Source of the DNA: Saccharopolyspora hordei
GTDB taxonomy: Bacteria; Actinomycetota; Actinomycetes; Mycobacteriales; Pseudonocardiaceae
Direction of reading: 5' to 3'
DNA length: 64,000 nucleotides
Assembly: GCF_013410345.1 (NCBI RefSeq)
Contig: NZ_JACCFJ010000001.1
Location: forward strand, 1,587,001 to 1,651,000
Shown: positions 49,863 to 58,014 of the stretch, one piece after another
Layout of the letters: the number at the start of each line of letters is the position of its first letter
Numbering within the stretch: position 1 is the first letter of the stretch
Program-made: the position numbers and the translations under genes
The notes under the pieces: model-generated
Told to the model about the DNA's origin: nothing
What the model saw: only the letters and a program-made list of their open reading frames with translations
Database searches by the model: none

Positions 49863-50232
49863 GTCGCCTCCCGTCGATGCGCGTACGGCAGCCCGGCGAA
49901 CGGAGCAGCCGGGCTTCGACCCAACGGGTGACATCGGCACGCCGCGCCCGCGCCTGCACGACGAACGAGGACTTATCACTCCATCGAGTGGTTACCGATT
50001 CGGCTCGAAAATGCCCGCTGAGTGGCTGCTCGCGTCGTCGGCAAACGGGCGAGCGTGGCATACACTGAGGGTGGCGGCCTGCTCCCGGTGACCCCCAGGC
50101 TGGTTGAGCGGGCCGCCCCCTCAACCGTGTGAATCTTTTTCGCGATCAAGCACGCCGCGTCGCTGCACGTTCCTGCGCACTCCGTCACCGGCCGCCGGAG
50201 CCCGCACGCCTGCCCGGGGCCCCGCCTGCGAC
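49863..50232. other. Intergenic region, no supported gene
   Basis: About 370 bp upstream of the hypothetical gene. It is locally AT-richer (for example near 49970-50000 and GGCATACACT near 50057), so promoters are likely. I see no protein or RNA family. Confidence 0.45.
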
Positions 50233-50257
50233 GTGAGGATGGGAACCTTCCTGTCAC
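50233..50257 (+). repeat. Dispersed hairpin repeat, single copy
   Basis: A consensus copy (GTGAGGATGG arm, exact core), in plus orientation, lying just beyond the ald terminator hairpin and so outside the ald transcript if that terminator works. Confidence 0.88.
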
Positions 50258-50268
50258 GCCAGACGCGA

Positions 50269-50303
50269 CGAACCCCGCCGCCGGCGTCCGACAGCGGGGT
50301 TCG
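50269..50303 (-). terminator. Terminator hairpin after ald
   Basis: A 10-bp perfect stem CGAACCCCGC (50269-50278) with GCGGGGTTCG (50294-50303) and a 15-nt loop, 10 bp after the ald stop. Confidence 0.75.
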
Positions 50304-50313
50304 CGCAGGGGGC

Positions 50314-51429
50314 TCAGGACAGGATGTCGCTGACCGGGGTGTGGGTGCGCCCGTGCGCCTCGGCCACCGGCGCGTTGACCAGCTGGCCGTCGTGGGTGTT
50401 GAGACCGCCCGCCAGCGCGGCGTCCGCCCGGCACGCGTCCTGCCAGCCCTGGTCGGCGATCCGCAGCGCGTAGGGCAGGGTGACGTTGGTGAGCGCGTGC
50501 GTCGAGGTGTTGGGCACCGCGCCCGGCATGTTCGCCACGCAGTAGAAGACCGAGTCGTGCACCCGGTAGGTCGGGTCGTCGTGCGTGGTCGGGTGCGAGT
50601 CGGCGAAGCAGCCGCCCTGGTCGATCGCGATGTCCACCAGCACGCTGCCCGGCTTCATCTCCGACACCAGGTGGTTGGACACCAGCTTCGGGGCCTTCGC
50701 GCCCGGGATCAGCACCGCGCCGATGACCAGGTCAGCGGCGCGCACCGCCTGCTCGACGGTGTAGCGGTTGGAGGTGACGGTGCGGATCTGGCCGTGGAAG
50801 TCGCGGTCGATCTCCCGCAGCTTGTCCACGTTGGTGTCCAGCAGCTCCACGTCCGCGCCCATGCCCAGCGCGACGCGCGCGGCGTTCAGCCCGGCCACAC
50901 CGCCACCGATGACCACGACCCGCGCCGGGTGCACGCCCGGCACGCCACCCGGCAGCACACCGCGGCCGCCGCTGGGACGCATCAGCGAATAAGCGCCGAC
51001 CTGCGGGGCGAGCCGGCCCGCGACCTCGCTCATCGGCGCGAGCAGCGGCAGGCTGCCGTTGGCCGTCTGCACCGTCTCGTAGGCGATGCCGGTGACCCCG
51101 GAGTCCAGCATCGCGTCGGTGAGCTCGGCGGAGGCGGCCAAGTGCAGGTAGGTGAACAGCACCTGGTCGCGGCGCAGCCGCGGGTACTCCTCGGCGATCG
51201 GCTCCTTGACCTTGAGCACCAGCTGGCCCTCGGCCCACACGTCCTCGGCGTTGGGCAGGACCTTCGCGCCCGCGGCGAGGTAGTCCTCGTCAGGGATCGA
51301 GGAACCCGCGCCCGCGTCGGCCTCGACGAAGACCTCGTGCCCACGGGTGGTGAATTCGTGCACGCCCGCAGGGGTGATCGCGACCCGGTACTCGTTGTTC
51401 TTGATCTCGCGCGGCACGGCGATCTTCAC
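50314..51429 (-). CDS. ald: Alanine dehydrogenase
   Basis: Reversible NAD-dependent oxidation of L-alanine to pyruvate and ammonia. At 371 residues it has the family length, with [20 protein letters not shown], catalytic Lys75 (LKVKEP) and His96 (YLHLAAS), substrate-binding [19 protein letters not shown], the nucleotide-fold [13 protein letters not shown] and DIAIDQGGC. The ATG at 51429 is preceded by GAAAGGA. A PucR-type regulator lies upstream on the same strand across three hairpin repeats and may control it. Confidence 0.97.
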   Translation of the reverse strand: MKIAVPREIKNNEYRVAITPAGVHEFTTRGHEVFVEADAGAGSSIPDEDYLAAGAKVLPNAEDVWAEGQLVLKVKEPIAEEYPRLRRDQVLFTYLHLAASAELTDAMLDSGVTGIAYETVQTANGSLPLLAPMSEVAGRLAPQVGAYSLMRPSGGRGVLPGGVPGVHPARVVVIGGGVAGLNAARVALGMGADVELLDTNVDKLREIDRDFHGQIRTVTSNRYTVEQAVRAADLVIGAVLIPGAKAPKLVSNHLVSEMKPGSVLVDIAIDQGGCFADSHPTTHDDPTYRVHDSVFYCVANMPGAVPNTSTHALTNVTLPYALRIADQGWQDACRADAALAGGLNTHDGQLVNAPVAEAHGRTHTPVSDILS

Positions 51430-51586
51430 GGCGGAATCCTTTCGTCTTTCTGTTGCGCACCACGATCCGCCGCCGGTGTGCGAGGCGCATCATTCCCACG
51501 CGATGAGATTGCCCCGAGCGGTTTGTGCTCGCAGCACAAGCCCGCTCCCGCCGCGGGGCCGTGCCCTGGGCCTCGGTCCGCGCCTG

Positions 51587-51688
51587 GTGACAGGAAGGTT
51601 CCCGTGCTCACAAGCCGGGCCGTGGCAGGTGACAGGAAGGTTCCCTTCCTCAGGTCAGGGCTGGGATGACAGGAAGGTTCCCTTCCTC
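51587..51688 (-). repeat. Dispersed hairpin repeat, cluster of three
   Basis: Copies at 51587-51611, 51629-51653 and 51666-51688 in minus orientation with exact cores spaced 42 and 37 bp. The outermost copy abuts the stop codon of the PucR-type gene directly. Two are the GAGGAA subtype with a fully paired inner stem, and one is GAGCAC. Confidence 0.9.
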
Positions 51689-53233
51689 TCAGCCGTGCTG
51701 GGCCCAGCGGTCGGCGAGCAGCTGGACGAGCAGGGCGGAGCGGACGTCGGGGTCGTCGAGGTCGATGTCGACCAGCTGGGTGAGCCGCTTCATCCGGTAG
51801 CGGAAGGTGTTGGGGTGCACCCGCAGCTCCGCGCTCGCCTGCCGCGGGTCGCCGGGGTGGCGCAGGTGGGCGCGCAGCGTCTCGAGGTACTCGGTGCCCT
51901 GGGTGCGGTCGTGCTCGCGCAGCAGCGACAGCGGCCCCAGCGAGCCGACCCCCGCGTCGGTCGCCGCCCCCGCCATGCGGCTGAGCACCAGCAGGTGCCA
52001 GTAGTCCTCGTACACCGCCACCCGCTCCTGCAGCCGGCCGGTGCGCAGCAGGCTCACCAGCTCTTCGGCCTGCGACCGGGACTGGTGCAGCTCGGCGACC
52101 GCCACCGCGGTGCCCACCGCGATCAGCGGGCGCGGTGTCATGTCGTGCGAGGCCAGTGCGCTGCGCAACTCCTGCCAGCCGCCGCGGTCGCGGTCCGGCA
52201 CCACCGCGTAGAGCATGGTGCCGATCTCGGTGACCAGGGGACGGCGGCCGATCCCCCGGGTGATCCACTCCCACAGCGCGAGCCGGTGCCCCTCGGCGGG
52301 GCCGGCGGAGGCGGGCATCTCGATCGCGATCACCCGGTGCGGTTCGTTCGGCACCGCCAGTTCGTTGGCCGCGGCCCGCCACCCCTCGCCGCCTTCCAGC
52401 AGCAGCCGCACCTGCTCGGCGCTGCGGCGCCGCTCGGCGTCGGCGACCGCCCGCCAGCGCAGCAGCTGCAGCGCGACCAGGGGAGCGGTGTCGGCGAACG
52501 CCGTCGCGCGCTCCTCGGAGACCTCGCCGGGCACCACCGCCCACATGGAACCGAGCAGCTCGCCGCCCATCCTGATCGGCACCACCAGCCGGGGCAGCGT
52601 GCCGTCCTGCTGAGCGGGCACGAAGATCGCCGAGCTGCCCTTGCTGATCTTGCGGAACGTGCCGCGGGCCCGGAACTTGGCGAGCACGTCGGCCGGCTGC
52701 CTGCGTCCCATGATCGTCGACACCCGCGCGGGGTCGGTGAGGTCCTGCCGGGCCGAGTAGGCCAGCACCTGGGAGTGCGCGTCCTCGATCGTCACCGGCG
52801 CGTCCACCACGTCGGCCACCGCGTCGGCGAGCCGGAACAGGTCGCCGACGCCGGTGCGCGTGTCCGGCTCGTCGATGCCCGTCCGGGCCAGCGCCGCCCG
52901 GACCAACCACACCAGCTGCGCCCACGCGGACTCCGGGCGGACCTCGACCAGCGCGACCCCGGTCTTCTCGGCCGTGGTCACGAGCCGTTCGTCGATCGGC
53001 GGTTTGAGCAGCACCGCCGCCGCGCCCTGCTCACCGCAGACGCGCACCAGCTCCACCGCCTGCTCCCGGTCCACGACGGCCACCCCCAGCACGAGGTCGC
53101 CGTCGACCACGGTCGGGTGCTGGTCCGGTTCGGCGATGACGACGTCACCGACGCACTTGCTCGATTCCGGGACGACCACCGCCCGCAGCAGGGCTGGCCC
53201 CACCCGCTCGACCAGCGCCTGGACGTCCAGCAT
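51689..53233 (-). CDS. PucR/CdaR-family transcriptional regulator
   Basis: A 514-residue regulator: N-terminal PucR-like sensor region (MLDVQALVERVGPALLRAVV, VVDGDLVLGVAVVDREQAVE), a central GGDEF-like/GAF-like part and the C-terminal PucR helix-turn-helix (YLETLRAHLRHPGDPRQASA, ELRVHPNTFRYRMKRL). The C-terminal block is diagnostic. It lies upstream of ald in the same orientation, and such regulators often control nearby amino-acid or purine catabolism, so regulation of ald is a reasonable inference. ATG 53233 is chosen over the adjacent GTG. Its stop touches a hairpin repeat. Confidence 0.88.
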   Translation of the reverse strand: MLDVQALVERVGPALLRAVVVPESSKCVGDVVIAEPDQHPTVVDGDLVLGVAVVDREQAVELVRVCGEQGAAAVLLKPPIDERLVTTAEKTGVALVEVRPESAWAQLVWLVRAALARTGIDEPDTRTGVGDLFRLADAVADVVDAPVTIEDAHSQVLAYSARQDLTDPARVSTIMGRRQPADVLAKFRARGTFRKISKGSSAIFVPAQQDGTLPRLVVPIRMGGELLGSMWAVVPGEVSEERATAFADTAPLVALQLLRWRAVADAERRRSAEQVRLLLEGGEGWRAAANELAVPNEPHRVIAIEMPASAGPAEGHRLALWEWITRGIGRRPLVTEIGTMLYAVVPDRDRGGWQELRSALASHDMTPRPLIAVGTAVAVAELHQSRSQAEELVSLLRTGRLQERVAVYEDYWHLLVLSRMAGAATDAGVGSLGPLSLLREHDRTQGTEYLETLRAHLRHPGDPRQASAELRVHPNTFRYRMKRLTQLVDIDLDDPDVRSALLVQLLADRWAQHG

Positions 53234-53353
53234 CACCGGCCTCCTGAGAACCTGCGGTCGCCTGGCCGCCGGCCGGGGGAGGGCGTTGTGGCACCAGAGC
53301 GGACCCGTTTATCGTTGCTGAGCACGTCGACAATCGCATACCGGCCGTCGAAC

Positions 53354-53545
53354 CCGAGCGGGAGAGACCTCGCAACGACGCGAGGCGCCGAAGGAGCAAG
53401 ACTCCCCACAAACTCTCAGGCACCCATGACCGTTCGGGCGAGGCAACTCTGGAAAGCGCGCGTCGCTGCCGGCGCGCCACCCACGGTGCAAGCCGCTGGT
53501 CTGCGGCGAAGCTCTCAGGTTCCGGCAACAGAGGGGGAGGCCCAG
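53354..53545 (+). ncRNA. Tandem glycine riboswitch
   Basis: Leader RNA of gcvH-sdaA with the two-aptamer glycine riboswitch pattern. The first aptamer is visible as GAGCGGGAGAGACC, GGCGCCGAAGGAGCAA, CTCTCAGGCA, GACCG and GGCAACTCTGGAAAGCG (about 53354-53458). The second has ACGGTGCAAGCCGC, GGCGAAGCTCTCAGGTTCCGG and ACAGAGGGGGAGG (about 53470-53541). The pairing of the GCC...GGC stems is conserved. The riboswitch should switch on glycine-cleavage and serine-degradation genes when glycine is abundant. Confidence 0.9.
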
Positions 53546-53594
53546 CACATCCCGGGCGCTACCGGCGTCCCCTGACCGTTTGGAGCCTCCCGTC

Positions 53595-53966
53595 ATGTCC
53601 CTGCCCCAGGACCTGCGCTACACCGAAGAGCACGAGTGGATCCAGGACCGCGGCGAGCTGGTGCGCATCGGCATCACCCAGCACGCCGCCGAAGCCCTCG
53701 GTGACATCGTCTTCGTGCAGCTGCCCGAGGTCGGCGAGCAGATCGAGGCCGGTCAGGCCTGCGGCGAGCTGGAGTCCACCAAGTCCGTGAGCGACCTGTT
53801 CGCGCCGGTCACCGGCGAGGTCGTCGCGGTCAACGAGGCCGCTGTGGACGACCCTGCGCTGGTCAACGCCGAGCCGTACGGCGAGGGCTGGCTGCTGGAG
53901 GTGCGCGCCACCAGCACCGGTGCTGTGCTCACGCCAGAGCAGTACGCCGAGCTGATCGAGCAGTAG
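53595..53966 (+). CDS. gcvH: Glycine cleavage system H protein
   Basis: Lipoyl carrier that shuttles the methylamine group among P, T and L proteins. The 123-residue protein has the lipoylation lysine in [15 protein letters not shown] (K63), and the surrounding beta-barrel ([29 protein letters not shown] split over residues 11-39, [12 protein letters not shown]) is typical. The ATG at 53595 is preferred to an upstream TTG. A glycine riboswitch lies immediately upstream. gcvP and gcvT are not in this window, so the system is split. Confidence 0.96.
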   Translation: MSLPQDLRYTEEHEWIQDRGELVRIGITQHAAEALGDIVFVQLPEVGEQIEAGQACGELESTKSVSDLFAPVTGEVVAVNEAAVDDPALVNAEPYGEGWLLEVRATSTGAVLTPEQYAELIEQ

Positions 53967-53994
53967 CGGCGCCCGGCAGCAGCGGAGGCGATCA

Positions 53995-55347
53995 ATGGCG
54001 ATCAGTGTCTTCGACCTGTTCTCAGTGGGCATCGGGCCGTCGAGCTCGCACACGGTCGGGCCGATGCGGGCGGCCGGCCGCTTCGCGCGGCGGGTGCGCG
54101 ACGCGGGACTGCTGTCGCAGGTGACGCGCGTCAAGGCGGAGCTGTTCGGGTCCTTGGGCGCCACCGGGCACGGGCACGGCAGCCCGAAGGCGGTGCTGCT
54201 GGGCCTGGAGGGCCACCGGCCAGAGGTCGTCGACCCGGCCGCGGTGGCGGACCGGGTGACCGAGATCGGGGCGACCGGGCGGTTGCTGCTGGACGGTGTG
54301 CACGAGATCCGGTTCGACGTGGACCGTGACCTGGTGATGCACCGCCGCAAGTCGCTGCCGGTGCACCCCAACGGCATGCGGTTCACCGCGTTCGGCGGGG
54401 ACACCGAGCTGGACAGCGCGGTGTACTACTCGGTGGGCGGGGGTTTCGTCGTCGACGAGGACGCCACCGGGGCCGACCGGATCAAGCCGGACGAGACCGA
54501 GCTGCCGATGCCGTTCCGCACCGGTGCGGAACTGCTGCAGCGCACCGCCGAGTCCGGATTGCCGATCAGCGGCGTCATGCTGGCCAACGAGCTGTCGTGG
54601 CGCAGCGAGGACGCCGTGCGCACGGGCCTGCTGGAGATCTGGCAGGTCATGCGGGAGTGCGTGGACAACGGGTGCCGCAACACCGGGGAGCTGCCCGGCG
54701 GGCTGAAGGTCAAGCGGCGGGCGGCGGAGCTGGCCGCCGCGCTGACCGGGCAGGACGACCCGATGGAGTGGGTCACGCTGTTCGCGCTGGCGGTGAACGA
54801 GGAGAACGCCGCCGGTGGACGGGTGGTGACGGCCCCGACCAACGGCGCGGCGGGCATCGTGCCGGCGGTGCTGCACTACTACACGCGGTTCGTGCCGGGC
54901 GCCGACGAGGACGGGGTGGTGCGGTTCCTGCTGGCCGCGGGCGCGGTCGGGGTGCTGTTCAAGGAGAACGCCTCGATCTCCGGCGCCGAGGTCGGGTGCC
55001 AGGGCGAGGTCGGGTCGGCGTGCTCGATGGCCGCGGCCGGGCTGGCCGAGGTGCTCGGCGGCACGCCGCGGCAGGTGGAGAACGCCGCGGAGATCGCGAT
55101 GGAGCACAACCTCGGGCTCACCTGCGACCCCATCGGCGGCCTGGTGCAGATCCCGTGCATCGAGCGCAACGCGGTGGCCTCGGTCAAGGCGATCACCGCG
55201 GCGCGGATGGCGCTGCGCGGCGACGGCGACCACTTCGTGTCGCTGGACAAGGTGATCAAGACGATGCGCGACACCGGCCGGGACATGAAGGTCAAGTACA
55301 AGGAGACCGCCCGCGGCGGGCTCGCGGTCAACGTCATCGAGTGCTGA
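53995..55347 (+). CDS. sdaA: L-serine dehydratase (iron-sulphur type, single chain)
   Basis: Deaminates L-serine to pyruvate using an oxygen-sensitive [4Fe-4S] cluster. The 450-residue protein fuses beta and alpha domains: [21 protein letters not shown] at the start, then [25 protein letters not shown], and the cluster cysteines in [16 protein letters not shown] and [19 protein letters not shown]. It follows gcvH by 28 bp and shares its riboswitch. Together they would take glycine through serine (via serine hydroxymethyltransferase elsewhere) to pyruvate. Confidence 0.95.
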   Translation: MAISVFDLFSVGIGPSSSHTVGPMRAAGRFARRVRDAGLLSQVTRVKAELFGSLGATGHGHGSPKAVLLGLEGHRPEVVDPAAVADRVTEIGATGRLLLDGVHEIRFDVDRDLVMHRRKSLPVHPNGMRFTAFGGDTELDSAVYYSVGGGFVVDEDATGADRIKPDETELPMPFRTGAELLQRTAESGLPISGVMLANELSWRSEDAVRTGLLEIWQVMRECVDNGCRNTGELPGGLKVKRRAAELAAALTGQDDPMEWVTLFALAVNEENAAGGRVVTAPTNGAAGIVPAVLHYYTRFVPGADEDGVVRFLLAAGAVGVLFKENASISGAEVGCQGEVGSACSMAAAGLAEVLGGTPRQVENAAEIAMEHNLGLTCDPIGGLVQIPCIERNAVASVKAITAARMALRGDGDHFVSLDKVIKTMRDTGRDMKVKYKETARGGLAVNVIEC

Positions 55348-55385
55348 GCACGGCGCGAGCGGCGTCTCGCCGTCCGCGCCGGTGA

Positions 55386-55505
55386 GGTGAGGAAGGGAAC
55401 CTACCTGTCACGGTCGCCAGGTAGCGGCGGCCGCTGGGTGACAGGAAGGTTCCCTTCCTCGCGTTCGGGCCGCGGCTGAGGTGACAGGAAGGTTCCCATG
55501 CTCCA
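55386..55505. repeat. Dispersed hairpin repeat, cluster of three in mixed orientation
   Basis: The first copy (about 55386-55411) is in plus orientation with a one-base change (CCTACC). The second and third (55438-55462 and 55481-55505) are in minus orientation with core spacing 43 bp. This is the only mixed-orientation cluster. Copy 3 contains an ATG that opens a false 5' extension of the ohrR frame. Confidence 0.88.
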
Positions 55506-55531
55506 CTCCGCCCACCCAGTTGTCTCCAATT

Positions 55532-55555
55532 CAATTGCGCACAACTCAATTGCGC
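55532..55555. promoter_or_regulatory. Putative OhrR operator
   Basis: The 9-mer CAATTGCGC occurs twice (55532-55540 and 55547-55555, 15 bp apart), each containing the palindrome CAATTG, in an AT-rich patch just before ohrR. OhrR sites in other bacteria are AT-rich palindromes of this sort, so autoregulation is likely. Confidence 0.55.
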
Positions 55556-55569
55556 GCTACCATGGTGGC

Positions 55570-56040
55570 ATGGCTGGATCGGAGTCGCGGTTGGCGTTGG
55601 ACCGGCAGTTGTGCTTCGCCCTCTACAGCGCTTCACGCGCCTTCACCAACCTGTACCGGCCGCTCCTCGGCGAGCTCGGGCTCACCTACCCGCAGTACCT
55701 GGTGATGTTGGTGCTGTGGGAGCGGGAGTCGCTGACCGTCAAGGAACTCGGCGCGGCGTTGCGGCTGGACTCGGGCACGTTGTCCCCCTTGCTGAAGCGG
55801 CTGGAGGGCAGCGGGCTCGTGGTGCGGCGGCGCAGCGCGGAGGACGAGCGGTCCGTGGCCGTCGCGTTGACGGCCGAGGGACGCGAGCTGCAGGAGCGAG
55901 CCCGGCACATCCCGGACTGCATGCTGGACGCGACCGGTCTGGAGGCCGAGGACGTGCTCGAGCTGCGGTCCACAGTAGAACGGCTGACCGCCTCGCTGGA
56001 CGCGGCGGCAGCCCGGATGGAGCAGGAGTCGGCGAGATGA
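55570..56040 (+). CDS. ohrR: MarR-family organic-peroxide sensor OhrR
   Basis: Represses ohr until its reactive Cys is oxidised by an organic hydroperoxide. The 156-residue protein carries the sensor Cys15 in LDRQLCFALYSASRAF, exactly where OhrR proteins have it, followed by LYRPLLGELGLTYPQYLVML, the winged helix (VKELGAALRLDSGTLSPLLKRLE) and RRSAEDERSVAVALT. The ATG at 55570 gives a family-like N terminus; a frame from 55498 starts in a repeat. The stop overlaps the ohr start (ATGA). Confidence 0.95.
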   Translation: MAGSESRLALDRQLCFALYSASRAFTNLYRPLLGELGLTYPQYLVMLVLWERESLTVKELGAALRLDSGTLSPLLKRLEGSGLVVRRRSAEDERSVAVALTAEGRELQERARHIPDCMLDATGLEAEDVLELRSTVERLTASLDAAAARMEQESAR

Positions 56041-56456
56041 CAGTCCTCTACACAGCGGAAGCGACGGCCACCGGCGAAGGGCGCGGTGGGCACACCCGGT
56101 CCTCGGACGGCGTCCTCGACCTCGACCTGGCGATCCCGAAGGAGATGGGCGGACCCGGCGGTGCCGCCAGCAACCCGGAACAGCTGTTCGCTGCCGGGTA
56201 CGCGGCCTGCTTCCACAGCGCGCTGCAGCTGGTGGCCCGGCGGTCCAAGGTCGACATCACGGACTCGAAGGTGACCGCCCAGGTCGGCATCGGCCCCAAC
56301 GGCAACGGCGGTTACCAGCTCAGCGTCGGCCTGGTCGTCGACCTGCCCGGCGTGCCCGCAGACAAGGCCCGGGAACTGACCGAGGCGGCCGACCAGGTGT
56401 GCCCGTACTCGAACGCGGTGCGCGGCAACGTCGAGATCGACCTGCGCGTGGCCTGA
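56037..56456 (+). CDS. ohr: Organic hydroperoxide resistance protein Ohr
   Basis: Thiol peroxidase of the OsmC/Ohr fold that reduces organic hydroperoxides. The 139-residue protein has the peroxidatic Cys58 (YAACFHSAL) and resolving Cys122 (QVCPYSNAVRG), with YTAEATATGEGRGGHTRSSDG at the N terminus. It is translationally coupled to its regulator ohrR. Confidence 0.96.
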   Translation: MTVLYTAEATATGEGRGGHTRSSDGVLDLDLAIPKEMGGPGGAASNPEQLFAAGYAACFHSALQLVARRSKVDITDSKVTAQVGIGPNGNGGYQLSVGLVVDLPGVPADKARELTEAADQVCPYSNAVRGNVEIDLRVA

Positions 56457-56466
56457 GCGACGGCGC

Positions 56467-56493
56467 GGCGGCGGGGGCCGGGCCTCCGCCGCC
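56467..56493. terminator. Hairpin between ohr and the DUF202 gene
   Basis: An 8-bp GC stem GGCGGCGG (56467-56474) with CCGCCGCC (56486-56493) in the 42-bp convergent gap; a terminator for both directions is inferred from position. Confidence 0.5.
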
Positions 56494-56498
56494 GGCGG

Positions 56499-56831
56499 TC
56501 AGTAGACCAGCACGTAGAACAGGCCCGAGCAGCCCGCCAGCACCGACAGCACGGTCACCGCGGCGGGCAACCCACCGCCGGGCAGCGGGACGCGCTCGCG
56601 CAGCCGCTGGTCACTGCTGCGGTAGCGGCGCCAGACCAGCCACCCGGCGAGCAGGCCGAGCGGCAGCGTGATCACCGCGCACCCCACCGCGGCCACCACG
56701 CTCTCGTGCCCCAGCAGGCGCAGCAGCATCAGCAGTCCCACCACGAACGCGAGGACCGTCCGCAGCCACGCCAGCGTGGTGCGCTCGACCTGCAGTCCCG
56801 GGTCCCACGGGCCGTCGGGTCGCTCCGCCAT
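56499..56831 (-). CDS. DUF202 membrane protein (second of pair)
   Basis: A 110-residue membrane protein with about three helices (VLAFVVGLLMLLRLLG, VVAAVGCAVITLPLGLLAGWLVW, LPAAVTVLSVLAGCSGLFYVLV). The N-terminal PGLQVERTTLAWLRTVLAF is the DUF202 signature. Function unknown. The ATG at 56831 lies 2 bp after the stop of the other DUF202 gene, so the two form an operon. A paired arrangement of these genes suggests they act as a heteromer. Confidence 0.82.
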   Translation of the reverse strand: MAERPDGPWDPGLQVERTTLAWLRTVLAFVVGLLMLLRLLGHESVVAAVGCAVITLPLGLLAGWLVWRRYRSSDQRLRERVPLPGGGLPAAVTVLSVLAGCSGLFYVLVY

Positions 56832-56833
56832 GC

Positions 56834-57220
56834 TCAGATCCCGGTGACGAACAGCAGGACGCACGCGGCCACCCCGATGACACCGAGCCCGTAGCCGAGC
56901 ACCGGGGCCAGGCGCGGGGCCGGAAGCGGACGACCGCGGCGCAGAGCGCGCTCGGTGGCCATCCACCGCGTGAAAGCCGTTGCGCTGCACAGGACACCGG
57001 CGAGCAGCAGCACCACCGCCAGCGCGGTCCGAAGTGGATTCGGCTGGCCGGTGACCGCGTTGAGCGCTTCCACGCCGACGCCACCGGCCATCAGCGCGAG
57101 CGCGGTGCGGATCCAGGCCAGGAAGGTGCGTTCGTTGGCGAGGGTGAACCGGGGATCGGGTTCCTCGCCCTGCTCGTAGAGCCGCTTGGGCCAGCGCGCG
57201 TCTTCCCGGTCGGTTGCCAT
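56834..57220 (-). CDS. DUF202 membrane protein (YidH-like, first of pair)
   Basis: A 128-residue protein with DPRFTLANERTFLAWIRTALAL, the DUF202/YidH motif, and three helices (LAWIRTALALMAGGVGV, TALAVVLLLAGVLCSATAF, PVLGYGLGVIGVAACVLLF). The hydrophilic N terminus (MATDREDARWPKRLYEQGEE) is cytoplasmic in E. coli YidH. Function unknown. The ATG at 57220 starts an operon with the following DUF202 gene. Confidence 0.85.
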   Translation of the reverse strand: MATDREDARWPKRLYEQGEEPDPRFTLANERTFLAWIRTALALMAGGVGVEALNAVTGQPNPLRTALAVVLLLAGVLCSATAFTRWMATERALRRGRPLPAPRLAPVLGYGLGVIGVAACVLLFVTGI

Positions 57221-57271
57221 GCGCTCACGGTAACCCGCGCGCGGAGCGTGACACCCCGCGCGCGGAACGCA

Positions 57272-57299
57272 GTCGGGCCCCGCTGTCGCGGGGCCCGAC
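57272..57299 (-). terminator. Terminator hairpin after the subtilisin-inhibitor gene
   Basis: A 12-bp perfect stem GTCGGGCCCCGC (57272-57283) with its complement (57288-57299) and loop TGTC, 8 bp after the gene. Confidence 0.8.
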
Positions 57300-57306
57300 G
57301 CGCTGG

Positions 57307-57717
57307 TCAGAAGGCGAACACCTTGCCGGTGGAGGCCTCCGCGACGCACTCGTTCGAGTAGGTCTTCTCGAAGCTCACCGGGCGGCCCTGCCAGGTGCCG
57401 CTCGCGGTGTAGGTCACCGGCTGGTACTGGAGCGTGCACATGGCCTGGCCCTCACTGAGCAGGTTGAGGTCGCCGTTGACCGCGTCGAGCGTCTGGCACG
57501 CGGCGTCGGCGTGCGGGTGCGAGCCGCCCGAGGGGTGACAGTTCAGCACCACGGTGCGGGGCGCCTCGTCGCGGTTCTGGGTGCTGACGGTCAAGTGCAG
57601 GGTGCTCCCGTTCGCCTCCGCCGCGGGTTCCGCGTTGGCCAGCGCCGGGACGAGCGCAGCGCCGGTGAGGGCGGCTGCGGTGAGGAAGATGCGGCCGGTC
57701 AGCCGTGTGTCAACCAT
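57307..57717 (-). CDS. Secreted subtilisin-inhibitor-like protein (SSI family)
   Basis: A 136-residue secreted protease inhibitor of the SSI family. It has a Sec signal (RLTGRIFLTAAALTGAALV, cleavage near ALANAEP), then the SSI fold (LHLTVSTQNRDEAPRTVVLN) with disulphide cysteines in CHPSGGSHPHADAAC and MCTLQYQP...NEC. By alignment to the SSI reactive loop (MCPM-VYDP), the bond is Leu-Gln in MCTL-QYQP, so P1 is Leu, suited to subtilisin or chymotrypsin-like enzymes. The ATG at 57717 follows GGAGGACGACGAG. Confidence 0.88.
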   Translation of the reverse strand: MVDTRLTGRIFLTAAALTGAALVPALANAEPAAEANGSTLHLTVSTQNRDEAPRTVVLNCHPSGGSHPHADAACQTLDAVNGDLNLLSEGQAMCTLQYQPVTYTASGTWQGRPVSFEKTYSNECVAEASTGKVFAF

Positions 57718-58014
57718 CTCGTCGTCCTCCTGGGTTTGGAGTGGCCTTCCGCTTCCCTTTATCGCCGCAGCCGGCCGATGCGCCGCACCCTGAGCCCTCG
57801 GACCACCAGAAAGGGGTTCCCCCAGGCAGGTTTGCTGCACGAACGGTCACGGAACGGGCGGTGTGGCCGCGGTCTTCCGTCGCTCATCCGTGGGGTATTG
57901 CGCGAAATGGTGGTGGACTCCTCGCCGATCACTGGCCATCGTGGTGCGCGGACCCGGGGCGTCGCCGGTCGCGACGACCGCTCCCCGGGGCTTTCGCGAC
58001 CGACAGGAGACCTC

